Shown one piece after another: positions 43,043-51,635 of a DNA stretch of 64,000 nucleotides. This DNA comes from an uncultured Cohaesibacter sp. Its GTDB lineage: Bacteria > Pseudomonadota > Alphaproteobacteria > Rhizobiales > Cohaesibacteraceae. The translations under genes were made by a program, and so were the position numbers. The notes under the pieces were generated by a model. The model saw only the letters and a list, made by a program, of their open reading frames with translations. It had not been told where the DNA came from and made no database searches. The stretch's first letter is position 1. Each line of letters begins with the position of its first letter. The stretch lies in assembly GCF_963682185.1 (NCBI RefSeq), contig NZ_OY821667.1, positions 4,849,501 through 4,913,500 on the forward strand. Direction: 5' to 3'.

Positions 43043-43269
43043 TGGGGAGGGGGGAGATCAAATCTTCCCAGCTCCACCCCCCTGCGGACCGGCGGGGTAG
43101 ACGGGTTTTTATGGGGCTAGAATTCAAAAGAAAAAACTCAAATTATTTGGTTTTTTGCTTAATGAGTTGAATAAGAACCTATGGTTGGTTAACGTGGTAC
43201 AAAATGCAACTTTTGTGCAATTGAGGTCTCTAAATCAAAAGTCTGATATACTGATTTCAGAGTAATAAC
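43043..43269. other. Spacer at the edge of the AT-rich cargo
   Basis: About 225 bases; composition changes sharply from G+C-rich phage sequence to A+T-rich near 43130, which marks the left edge of the inserted module. No gene. A G/C-rich imperfect hairpin around 43075-43105 may terminate the HNH transcript. Confidence 0.45.
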
Positions 43270-44442
43270 ATGTTGACAGAATTATTAAATTTAATGCGTA
43301 AATTTTTTGATTTTAAAAAGGAAAAAATTCACAGAATATATTTGTTTGTTATTTTTTTTAATACTTTCATACAGTTTGCTTACTCAATTCGCGGAGAACT
43401 GGGGGAGGGGCTTGGGGCTTTGCAATATTTGCTTATGCCCATAATTACGTCTCTTTCTATATTTAGCGCATTTATATTTGTTAGGTTGATGAATAAGGAT
43501 TTACTCTATGACCCAGATGTTCAAGATGGTTTTTATTTACTGGGATTTTGCGCGACCTTGTCGTCTCTAGTGGCTTCTTTCTCACATATCGTTTGGGCTT
43601 CTTCTGAAGACGCTGCTATTTTTTCGCCAGAAAAATTGTTGCCTGTGATTTCACAAAATGCTTCAGCTTTATCGACAACATTAGTCGGTTTAAGTCTTCG
43701 CGTTTACTTAACTTATAAATACTTCTCAAAAAATCCAGAATTTACACCATACGATTTTTCTTCAATTAATAGAGAATTAAAGAGGATGGTGAAGTTGACG
43801 AATAGTATGAATCAAACATACTCAGATTTAAATAAATCAATTTTTTCTATTTATAATATTGATGAAGAAGATGAAATAAGATTTGAAAATATGAAAAAAA
43901 TTGCAGAAAAAACTTCCGAATTTTATCGTAATGCTAATGATTATTCCGATAAAATATTTGAAGGGATGCAGATATCAGCTCAAAAATTGGAAGAAGTTAA
44001 TGCAGAATTCGTAAAAGCAATGATGTCAATCAATGCATATACTGAGGATGCAAGGGATTCTATAGGGGAAGTGTCCGATAAAGCGGAAAAAACTTCAGAA
44101 TTTTATCTCAATGCTAATGATAATATCAATACAATACTTGGAGAATTAAATAAATCAGCAAAAATATTAGAAGATGTTAATGCGAGATTTGTAAATACAA
44201 TTATATCAATCGATACGTATACTGGCCATGCGAGAGACTCAATAGTGGAGGCATCCGACAAATCTGTAATTTTAAAAGAAGATTTGGCGGAGGCGTCCAA
44301 TAAAGCGGCATCGTTAAAAACTGATCTACAAGTTCTTGGTGATATTGATAAAACTTCAGTAAAAGCGAATTTGCAAACACATCAATTCAAGGAACTTGAT
44401 GAATTTTTAAATAGTTTAGGACCATCAGATGAGGAAGTTTAA
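43270..44442 (+). CDS. MotA/ExbB/ZorA-like membrane protein with duplicated coiled-coil tail
   Basis: 390 residues, unrecognised as a family but with a telling layout: four predicted membrane segments (about 22-40, 50-73, 87-109, 131-149) and then a 220-residue cytoplasmic helical tail. The fourth segment reads NASALSTTLVGLSLRVYLTY, which resembles the A-L-x-T-T-x-x-G-L motif of the last channel helices in TolQ/ExbB/MotA/ZorA. The tail contains a 60-residue tandem repeat (EKTSEFYRNAND at about 212 and EKTSEFYLNAND at about 272). Strongly A+T-rich, unlike the phage genes. Its end overlaps the start of the next gene by 14 bases, so they are one operon. Confidence 0.75.
   Translation: MLTELLNLMRKFFDFKKEKIHRIYLFVIFFNTFIQFAYSIRGELGEGLGALQYLLMPIITSLSIFSAFIFVRLMNKDLLYDPDVQDGFYLLGFCATLSSLVASFSHIVWASSEDAAIFSPEKLLPVISQNASALSTTLVGLSLRVYLTYKYFSKNPEFTPYDFSSINRELKRMVKLTNSMNQTYSDLNKSIFSIYNIDEEDEIRFENMKKIAEKTSEFYRNANDYSDKIFEGMQISAQKLEEVNAEFVKAMMSINAYTEDARDSIGEVSDKAEKTSEFYLNANDNINTILGELNKSAKILEDVNARFVNTIISIDTYTGHARDSIVEASDKSVILKEDLAEASNKAASLKTDLQVLGDIDKTSVKANLQTHQFKELDEFLNSLGPSDEEV
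43903..44262 (+). repeat. 180-bp in-frame tandem duplication
   Basis: GCAGAAAAAACTTCCGAA at 43903 and GCGGAAAAAACTTCAGAA at 44083 start two copies exactly 180 bases apart, each encoding one 60-residue coiled-coil unit (AEKTSEFY-x-NAND ... ARDSI-x-E-x-SDK). The copies have diverged mainly in the middle. Confidence 0.8.
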
Positions 44443-45142
44443 CGTCATAGATATGACAATGTCCGAACTGATGGTCGTGCTCGTCATGATGGCGATGCTA
44501 ATGTTTTTGTTTGATAGAGAACCTCTAAGTAAAAAGCATCTAGATGATCATAAAGACAGTGACATTGTATACAAATTTTCGGGATCAAAGTGCTATATAG
44601 AAAAGGGATTGGATGGAAAAGAAGAAATTTTGTTACGAAATGATAGTGACAGCAAAATTATGTTTTTTGAAAATGGTTCTTATGACATAAATCAAATTAT
44701 GAAGGGGTGTTTAAATAGGATTTGCGAACATGTTGGCATTGAATTCAAAAATTATAACTATAATTATCTTTATGTTGCAGGGTATACTTCATCTGCAATG
44801 TTTAAGCGAAATATAAAAGAAGAAGAGGGTAGCTCAGATAAAAATGTTTTTACAAATAAGACGAGCTGTAAAAAAATGATCGATCATAATGCAATGATAG
44901 CATTAGGTGATGAGAATGATGGCGAACGATTAGCTCGCCATGAAAGCGATGATTGTAATTCGTTGTTGGGATACTACCGCGCGTACTCTGTGGTTGCCCA
45001 CTGCGGACTCGTTGATGTCAATTTCAGAAAAGCTATTCATGAAGGTCGCGTTTTTACGATTTCTGGTGGTGAGTTTGTTGCAAGCAAAAAACCCGATGAA
45101 CAGCGTGTAGTCCGTTTAAAATTGACTAACATTGGTATGTGA
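44429..45142 (+). CDS. Single-pass membrane partner, MotB/ExbD-like topology
   Basis: 237 residues: one N-terminal membrane segment (about 11-29, SELMVVLVMMAMLMFLFD) entered by acidic residues Asp8 and Glu13, then a large exported domain with six cysteines (SGSKCYI, KGCLNRIC, TSCKK, DDCNS, AHCGL), probably disulfide-bonded in the periplasm. Short N-terminus, acidic residue at the start of one helix and periplasmic C-terminal domain are the MotB/ExbD/ZorB plan. No OmpA-type peptidoglycan-binding motif was recognised. Translationally coupled to the four-helix protein. Confidence 0.7.
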   Translation: MRKFNVIDMTMSELMVVLVMMAMLMFLFDREPLSKKHLDDHKDSDIVYKFSGSKCYIEKGLDGKEEILLRNDSDSKIMFFENGSYDINQIMKGCLNRICEHVGIEFKNYNYNYLYVAGYTSSAMFKRNIKEEEGSSDKNVFTNKTSCKKMIDHNAMIALGDENDGERLARHESDDCNSLLGYYRAYSVVAHCGLVDVNFRKAIHEGRVFTISGGEFVASKKPDEQRVVRLKLTNIGM

Positions 45143-45268
45143 CATAACACCTTTATCTCTGCGTTTAGATGAGATTTTTCAGTTTTTGTAACTTATCAAC
45201 CAAATGAAATCCAATTCCATCATGTGAGGGCTGGCGGGTAACTGCTGGCCCTTTCTTGTGACTGGAAA

Positions 45269-45305
45269 GGCCTGCCCGGTTCTTTGCACCCGAACCGGGC
45301 AGGCC
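45269..45305. promoter_or_regulatory. Strong stem-loop before the small terminase gene
   Basis: GGCCTGCCCGGTTC (45269-45282) and GAACCGGGCAGGCC (45292-45305): perfect 14-base arms with a 9-base loop and no T-run, 13 bases before the terminase start. It could terminate the upstream cargo operon, fold the terminase leader, or be part of a packaging site, which often lies near the small terminase gene. Confidence 0.6.
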
Positions 45306-45318
45306 GCTTGGGGTTGAT

Positions 45319-45786
45319 ATGGCTAGAGGTATAAAACCGGATTTAGAAAATGTTGTTCAATTCAAGTCAGACGATGGGGTTTCGGCTGAGGTTCGAAACG
45401 CGCAATTAGCGGCTGATCTAAAGCCCTTTGACCTGACCGAGTATGAAGCGCAAATCTGGGACCGGATCGCGCCACAGTTGGCAAAACAGAACCGGTTGAA
45501 GGCGCATTTTGTTGATACGGTTGCCGAATATTGCCGTGCTTTGATCCGCATGCGGGCCTTGCGTTCGACCTTGCAGGAAGAGGGCGAGACTTATTCGGTC
45601 TCTGGGCGCAATGGCACGCAGTATAAATCCCGTCCTGAAGTCGCACAGCTTAACGAGACGTGGCGACAATGGCGCAACCTGACTGCAGCGCTTGGCCTAT
45701 CGCCAACCGATGAACGCGGGCTTGCAGAAGGGCAAGGCGATCTATTCCCGGATGCTGATAATCCCTTTGCGGGGATGGGCGCATGA
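45319..45786 (+). CDS. Phage small terminase subunit, P27 family
   Basis: 155 residues. P27-type small terminase, which recognises the packaging site and recruits the large terminase. Features: LTEYEAQIWDRIAPQLAKQN near 38-57, VDTVAEYCRALIRMR and the C-terminal RQWRNLTAALGLSPTDERGL. The usual next gene, the large terminase, is missing; the stop overlaps the start of a tail-protein fragment. Confidence 0.87.
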   Translation: MARGIKPDLENVVQFKSDDGVSAEVRNAQLAADLKPFDLTEYEAQIWDRIAPQLAKQNRLKAHFVDTVAEYCRALIRMRALRSTLQEEGETYSVSGRNGTQYKSRPEVAQLNETWRQWRNLTAALGLSPTDERGLAEGQGDLFPDADNPFAGMGA

Positions 45787-47381
45787 GCGCGCTTGTAATC
45801 GATGCTGAGCTATATGGGGCCTGCGATGGCTATGTGATCGATAGCACGATGAGTTTACGCAGTGCTTGGCAACCTTTGGAACTGGCTTTCGGCTTCGACC
45901 TGATCGAGACGGGCGGCATCATCAAGGCGGTTTCCCGAAAGGCCATTCCCCTTTGCGCCGATGTTGATCAAGAGCGCTTACAGGATACGAACGGCGAGAG
46001 CGGTGGCGAGCTGGTTACGCTCACACGGGCGCAAGAAAGCGAGCTCGCACGCGGCGTGCGCATTACCTATCTTAATGCAAACAAGGCCTATAATTCCGGC
46101 ACAGTGACCGCTTGGAACAATTTCACAGGCGCAACGAATGTGTCTGAAAGTCAGCTGGCCATTGTCATGGATGAGGACAGGGCCCAAGGCGTGGCTGAGT
46201 ATCTTTTGCAAGATGCTTGGGCCGCGCGGGAAACCGGACAATTTGCGCTTATGCCTTCCCTGCTGGCCTTGGAACCGGGCGACGTTCTGGAAGTGACCAC
46301 GCAAAAGGGAGCGCGGGAATTGCGCTTGACCGATGTAAAGGACGGGGAAGGGCGCACTTGTGAGGCAAGCGGATTTATTGATGCCGGCTTGTCTGTTTCC
46401 GGTGCGCGCTATTCGATCCGGGCGACCAAGGCCAGTGCGGGGCTTTCGAGCATCATGGCGCGCTTTATGGATTTGCCTTTACTCCAGCAAGATAACGACC
46501 CGAATGCGGGCTATGTGGCGCTTTCTGCCAAGCGTTGGCCGGGGGCAGGGCTGGTGTTGCGTTCGACCAATGAAAGCAGTTGGCAAACGAATATTGAAAT
46601 TTCCCATTCGGCCATCATTGGCGAAACCCTAAACGCCTTGGACAAAGGGCCGCTTTATGTCTTTGACCGGGGCAATGCGCTGGAAATCGAGATTTATAGT
46701 GGCTCGTTGCTGTCTGTCTCTGAAGAGGAATTATTCTCTGGCAGCAACGCCTTTGCCATCGAAACAAGCACGGGCGTTTGGGAAATCATTCAAGCGCAAA
46801 CTGTGGAGCTGATCGGCACGAAACGCTATCGCCTGACGGATCTTTTGCGCGGGCAGCTCGGCACAGAAAGCGCCATGCTGGAAAGCGTCGCAGCCGGGGC
46901 GGCTCTGGTCTATCTTGATCAGGGCATCGCGCAAGCAGACATGGGGCTATCTGATATCGGCATTAGCTATTATTGGCGCTATGGACCGGAAGGCGAAACG
47001 GTTGGCTCTGATCTCTTCACGACCGAGCAACACGCCTTTAGCGGGCGGGCGCTCAAGCCCTATGCGCCAGTGCATGCCCGATGGGCAAGCGATGAGGCGG
47101 GCAATCATACCATTACCTGGATCAGACGCACGCGGCTAGATGGCGACGGGTGGGAGCTTTATCAAGTGCCGCTGGGGGAAGAGTTGGAGTCCTATGAAGT
47201 CGATATCATAAGCGGCGGCGACGTGGTGCGCACCATCGAGACAAGCACGCCAGAAGCCAGCTATAGCGCCACACAAAGACAGACCGATCTAGGCAGCGCA
47301 ACGGCTGGCTATGAGGTGGCAATTTATCAAATCAGTCAAACAATCGGGCGCGGGGATGCGCTGAAGGTGGGGTGGGGGTGA
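45783..47381 (+). CDS. C-terminal part of a GTA/phage tail-tip (gp15-like) protein
   Basis: 532 residues with the look of the C-terminal portion of the alphaproteobacterial baseplate/tail-tip megaprotein (GTA gp15-type TIM-barrel protein, usually about 1,300 residues). YGACDGYVIDSTMSLRSAWQ near the N-terminus corresponds to an internal region of such proteins, and LTDLLRGQLGTE with the fibronectin-like end is typical of their C-terminus. It begins inside the end of the small terminase gene, so the genes in between (large terminase to tape measure and minor tail) appear to have been lost. It may still be translated through the ATGA overlap. Confidence 0.75.
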   Translation: MSALVIDAELYGACDGYVIDSTMSLRSAWQPLELAFGFDLIETGGIIKAVSRKAIPLCADVDQERLQDTNGESGGELVTLTRAQESELARGVRITYLNANKAYNSGTVTAWNNFTGATNVSESQLAIVMDEDRAQGVAEYLLQDAWAARETGQFALMPSLLALEPGDVLEVTTQKGARELRLTDVKDGEGRTCEASGFIDAGLSVSGARYSIRATKASAGLSSIMARFMDLPLLQQDNDPNAGYVALSAKRWPGAGLVLRSTNESSWQTNIEISHSAIIGETLNALDKGPLYVFDRGNALEIEIYSGSLLSVSEEELFSGSNAFAIETSTGVWEIIQAQTVELIGTKRYRLTDLLRGQLGTESAMLESVAAGAALVYLDQGIAQADMGLSDIGISYYWRYGPEGETVGSDLFTTEQHAFSGRALKPYAPVHARWASDEAGNHTITWIRRTRLDGDGWELYQVPLGEELESYEVDIISGGDVVRTIETSTPEASYSATQRQTDLGSATAGYEVAIYQISQTIGRGDALKVGWG

Positions 47382-47559
47382 TTGTGCGTCTGGGCTTGGC
47401 AACTTTTAGCTAAAATGAAGGAGCACTGGCACACGCAATAAAAGGTGACCGGTAATCGAGACCGATAGGCGACATTCGACTGTTCTGGGGTGGCTCTGAC
47501 GAGCTTGCCAAAAGCAGCTGTTCGCACGAGACGCAGCATTGGTCTCTCATTAAACCGCT

Positions 47560-47997
47560 TTAAGATGAAACAGCCTTGTCAGAGACAATGCGCTCCAGAG
47601 CGTTATATGCGTCCTGAGCAACATCGACCCTAAGATGGCATTTGGCTGAAGAAGTAACGTCAACGGGAGGGCTGATGTCTGCAAGCTTTAAGACCTGCCT
47701 GAGATGGGTCCCTGATAGAGGAATATAATCGAATTGCTCTCCAGAAAATCGATTATATATGCGGCCAATAAACCACTTGCTCCGCCTCTTTGCTTGTTTT
47801 GCTGAAAACAATCGAAAATGAAGAACCCCTAAGAGTTCCTGATCATCCAAGGGGGCGGCATCAGCAGCTTTGCTAAATGCTGAGAATGCAGGCGACATTC
47901 CCGCTGTTACCGCGTCTGAGAAACCCCGAGACGTCGCGCTCTGCTCTTCACTGATCCGAATGATCGGTTGCGTATTCATTGCACTGCCCAGAACCAA
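47560..47997 (-). CDS. Hypothetical protein
   Basis: 145 residues from the first ATG or 139 from Met7; unrecognised. A basic central stretch (FSAKQAKRRSKWFIGRIYNR) follows an Ala-rich N-terminus. It is transcribed against the phage late genes together with the small membrane protein and the TIR gene, so it belongs to the cargo block. Function unknown. Confidence 0.55.
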   Translation of the reverse strand: MVLGSAMNTQPIIRISEEQSATSRGFSDAVTAGMSPAFSAFSKAADAAPLDDQELLGVLHFRLFSAKQAKRRSKWFIGRIYNRFSGEQFDYIPLSGTHLRQVLKLADISPPVDVTSSAKCHLRVDVAQDAYNALERIVSDKAVSS

Positions 47998-48009
47998 TGA
48001 AATCCATAT

Positions 48010-48249
48010 TCACCAAACAGCGAATAATACAACAATCAGGACAACCCATGGGATTAGTCCCAGCCATCCTGCCATGGTCGCGTCACACAAATATCGGCTG
48101 TCTTTTGAGCTCTTGAAGCCAAGCCAATTATATCTCTTTTCTTCAGACGATATTGGTTCGGCCGAAATGTAGCCAAATGACACAATGGGCAGCAGAATTC
48201 TAGCAGTTGAGTATCCAACGGCTTCAAGTAGAACATCATAAACAAACAT
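48010..48249 (-). CDS. Small two-helix membrane protein
   Basis: 79 residues, membrane segments at about 4-27 and 59-78, with a charged loop between (SSEEKRYNWLGFKSSKDSRY). AGGAG lies nine bases upstream of the ATG, which supports it as a gene. No family recognised. Small membrane proteins next to NLR-type genes can be effectors, but nothing here shows that. Confidence 0.6.
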   Translation of the reverse strand: MFVYDVLLEAVGYSTARILLPIVSFGYISAEPISSEEKRYNWLGFKSSKDSRYLCDATMAGWLGLIPWVVLIVVLFAVW

Positions 48250-48556
48250 AGGAACTCTCCTGCTTGCTGGGACAATGCACCAATAGAGGGTATTTGAAAA
48301 TGGTACATCCGATTGTGATCAACAAACGGGGCCAACAAATTCGGCCCAAAGCGAGCATTCACGAATAGAGGCCCCCCGCAGTGCAACATCCCGTTAGCGG
48401 AAGTTCATGCCCTCAACGTCAAATTACCCATTTGGACGCCATTGTGCAGCGCCTAGTATCGGAGTTAGCATCAAGTCAGCCGACTAGTGACGCGCTTGAT
48501 ACCCGAGCAACTCCGCAAAAGCTATTTTTGCATGGCCCCATCAAATGGAGCTTAAA
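48250..48556. other. Spacer downstream of the TIR-STAND gene
   Basis: About 300 bases without a supported gene. It contains no clear terminator; possibly the promoter of the small membrane protein gene. Confidence 0.35.
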
Positions 48557-51127
48557 TTAAGCATCTCTGTATCCATATGGGGAATTTACAGTCTGTACTA
48601 TGGCCTCTTCGTATCTTAGTCTTGTCGCTTCCATTTCTACAGGATTGCGGGAAATTGTTGGATCCTTGAGTTTTAACTGCAAAGCATCGCACTCTGTCTG
48701 AAGGTCAAAAATCTGCTTGCTTTCAATCTCATCAATAAGGTCCAAAGCAGCTTTCCAATCCCCTTGTTTTACGGCGACTTTGGCTCGAAGTTGTAAGCTA
48801 TCATAAAACCGTCCTGCACCATCTGCCATTGCGACAGTTTCCGCAAGAAGAGAGAAATCGTTTTCTTCGATAGCAACAGCGCAGTCCATTAACTGGAAGC
48901 TCAATCTATTGATGTTCGGAGCAGAACGGGCGATTTCGACCTGGCTTCGTGCCGTTTTGACATCTTTCTGTTGAAGCGCTTTAACTGCTTTATAAAGTGA
49001 CAACTCACCTTGCAAGTCAGCACTAGGCTTCCATGTTGCTTCCAACTGGTTCGCTTCTTTATGCTTCCGAGCTCCTCTAAGTGCTGTGATTTTCAGGATT
49101 ACCAAACCTGAATCTCTCATCAGCCGATCTTCATGAAATTCATCAAGAACATCCAATGCAAGATTAAATTTCTTTTGTCGAATATAACTTTTGACAAGAA
49201 GTCTAGCATTTCGAACCCGAAAGTGCCTTAGTTCAAAGGCTTTTCGAAGATTTACAGAAGCTTCTTTGTAATTTCTTTTTACATAAAAAGCGTAACTTCC
49301 TTTCAAATAGTAAATGGATGCCATCGCTCTTTTTTCCATGAAATCTAGAATGTCATCCGGATAATTGCCTGATCTAATTGCACAATCCCCGCCAGTGAAG
49401 AGTATTTGTTCAACCGCGTCGTCGGAAGTTTTCATCCCCATCGCGAATTTAGAAAGAGCATAAGTCTTTTGATACAACTCTTTCTGCTTCATGCCATGAC
49501 TAACTCGAGCTCTGAAGAATAGATCTTGGACTAAAGTCAGCAGACTCGAGCTTGAGACCAACCCACTGATTTCGCTAGGAATACCTCCAGTAGAGCCAAC
49601 CGAAGCTACCAACAAAGAATCAATTAGATCAGATTTGATGCCATTGACTTTCATTTCTTCATCGATAGCTGATCGAGCAGATTCAAACAAACTTCTGCTA
49701 TCCAGACTGCTATCTCGCCTTACTAAAGATGAAACAATATCTGGGACGGAGTAATAACCACCTTGTGAGCTTTCTATAAGAGAGAAATCAAGCAAACCCC
49801 AGAGCTCTTCAGATAAAGTTTTTTTATCAGGTTCTCCCAAAATCTTTGATATCATCGATAGTGGCAAGCGAGGTATGAACCCGAGTAAATTGATTATTTT
49901 GCGTTGGTTAGAGGATAGAATGTTATTATCAAAAATAGATTCTAACATTTTTTCCTGAAATGCATATATCGGGTCAGGATTATTAACTAATGTATCAAAG
50001 GATCTTCCTGAATTTACTAGGGTGGATACGTACTTTGCAGTTGCTGGATGCCCGAGTATTTTCTTTGAAACATCGAATGCGAGACTTGCATCAAATAGCC
50101 TATCTTCGATTAGTTCACTTAGCATATATTGTATATCATCATCAGACAGCCTATCGACATAATATTGCTCTATGCTTTTGTGATTTGCAATTTCATCAAT
50201 AGACAGCCGTCTTTCTGATACAAATATTACTCTCAAAGACGGGTGATCAGACCATAGCTTTAAAAGCTCACGAAACCAAGGCTTTAACTGTTTTGTCCGA
50301 TCCCGAAGGCCCCAGCGGGTAGCAAGAATAACAGGCTGATTCAGTGCTTCAAAATGTAGTAAATACTGCAGTATTAAGTTCGCTTGTTCTGGCACTAGCA
50401 ATCGTTGAAATGCGTCCATTTGCCGGATCAACTCGTCTTTATCCATTTGACCGTCGATGTCTTCCCGCAATTTTATAAAAATATCAACCGCTTCGGCCAT
50501 TTCGGGAAGATCAAAAATTGGTCCTCCAGCGCGCATAGCAGGCAATGCGTGTTTGCGAATTGCCCTAGCGACAGATGTTCGACCTATTCCGGGCAGTCCC
50601 GTAATCACGATTTGCTGAATAGGCACCCCTTTCACTGCCGGTGCTTTGCCTATGTCAACAGATACTTTTCGAATTAGTTCTTCACGGCCTATTAACGCGA
50701 TGCTACCAATCTTTTGCAGATCGAGCGCCTTCATTTGCAAGTGTAGAATAGTTCTGACAATATCGGAAGGACCGAAATTTTCCGTAGTAGTCATAAATTT
50801 TTTCATCCAAATTGGGAGGGTATTGTAAGTTTCTCCATTTATTGGGCAAACAAGTACTTGCAGGCTCTTTGAATTAATCTTTTTTATTTCCGCTAAATCT
50901 TTTTCAAAATCAACCCAGGGTTTATTAGTATATTTAGAATGGAATAATACAAATATCGAAGAATTTTCCACGCCCTCCTTCATTGCGTCAATACTTTCTT
51001 TACCTGGATGAATTGTGCGCAAATCGTAGAATGAAACGGCAGCATCTAAGCGTTTATATATATTTTCTACTATCTCCTTGTCTTCACTCGCGTGAGAAAG
51101 AAAAATAACGCCTTTTGGAGCTGACAT
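48557..51127 (-). CDS. TIR-STAND (NLR-like) protein with TPR-type repeats
   Basis: 856 residues, probable anti-phage sensor-effector. TIR domain (1-130): VIFLSHASEDKEIVENIYKR opens it, and Glu75 in KPWVDFEKDL stands where TIR NADases keep their catalytic Glu. STAND ATPase from about 145: IGREELI, P-loop GLPGIGRTSVARA (177-189), then ILATRWG and VIFVSERR near the Walker B/sensor region. The C-terminal third (about 590-840) is helical repeats (TPR-like), the usual ligand-sensing part. The ATG with GAAGGTG upstream is chosen; 52 codons of upstream open frame have no support. A+T-rich and opposed to phage genes: cargo. Confidence 0.88.
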   Translation of the reverse strand: MSAPKGVIFLSHASEDKEIVENIYKRLDAAVSFYDLRTIHPGKESIDAMKEGVENSSIFVLFHSKYTNKPWVDFEKDLAEIKKINSKSLQVLVCPINGETYNTLPIWMKKFMTTTENFGPSDIVRTILHLQMKALDLQKIGSIALIGREELIRKVSVDIGKAPAVKGVPIQQIVITGLPGIGRTSVARAIRKHALPAMRAGGPIFDLPEMAEAVDIFIKLREDIDGQMDKDELIRQMDAFQRLLVPEQANLILQYLLHFEALNQPVILATRWGLRDRTKQLKPWFRELLKLWSDHPSLRVIFVSERRLSIDEIANHKSIEQYYVDRLSDDDIQYMLSELIEDRLFDASLAFDVSKKILGHPATAKYVSTLVNSGRSFDTLVNNPDPIYAFQEKMLESIFDNNILSSNQRKIINLLGFIPRLPLSMISKILGEPDKKTLSEELWGLLDFSLIESSQGGYYSVPDIVSSLVRRDSSLDSRSLFESARSAIDEEMKVNGIKSDLIDSLLVASVGSTGGIPSEISGLVSSSSLLTLVQDLFFRARVSHGMKQKELYQKTYALSKFAMGMKTSDDAVEQILFTGGDCAIRSGNYPDDILDFMEKRAMASIYYLKGSYAFYVKRNYKEASVNLRKAFELRHFRVRNARLLVKSYIRQKKFNLALDVLDEFHEDRLMRDSGLVILKITALRGARKHKEANQLEATWKPSADLQGELSLYKAVKALQQKDVKTARSQVEIARSAPNINRLSFQLMDCAVAIEENDFSLLAETVAMADGAGRFYDSLQLRAKVAVKQGDWKAALDLIDEIESKQIFDLQTECDALQLKLKDPTISRNPVEMEATRLRYEEAIVQTVNSPYGYRDA

Positions 51128-51599
51128 ATTGGTGCACCTTCTATTTTTTATCCTAAAAGCAAAGCCTGAAAGCAACAAATGCTTCAGTTTTTGTGGCATG
51201 ATGATCTCGTAAATACTAGATTTTTGGCGAGGTCTAATCAACCAGTTAGTTGTATGCAGATAAAGACTCAATCGGTCCAGCAATGATTTTTCCCATCTTC
51301 TGCCTTATGCTGCTCTACCACGGTTGAAACGATATCTTGTCAGGCGGAGCAACCTGTCCGTTCTTACGGATTGTGCTATCTATGGTTAAGAAGGCAGCAG
51401 GTGAGAACATTGTATCTCGAATGACAGCTTCCGCCTCTAACCTCAGCAGTCTCGCACCTGCGGGAGATGACTAGTTGCCGCCCCTTTTGGAAAACAACCC
51501 TCTGAAGGCTCAAATTTCTGCTCATATTGAAAGCTCGCATTGTGCCAGTTTATGTTTCTCTCTGAACTCTCACTTCTCAACCACCACAAACCATCCCTT
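51128..51599. other. Region between TIR-STAND and DUF2793 genes
   Basis: About 470 bases, no supported gene on either strand. It should contain the promoter of the TIR-STAND gene. The boundary with phage late sequence is near 51540, where the leader of the fibre gene begins. Confidence 0.4.
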
Positions 51600-51630
51600 A
51601 CCCTCGTGTTGACCGAAACCAACCGAGGGT
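51600..51630 (+). promoter_or_regulatory. Leader hairpin hiding the ribosome site of the DUF2793 gene
   Basis: ACCCTCG pairs with CGAGGGT, continued inward by GTTG/CAAC, five bases before the ATG at 51636. The GAGGG in the right arm is the only Shine-Dalgarno candidate, so the stem would hide it; with the following TTTTT it could also serve as a terminator. An equivalent structure precedes the endolysin gene. Confidence 0.6.
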
Positions 51631-51635
51631 TTTTC

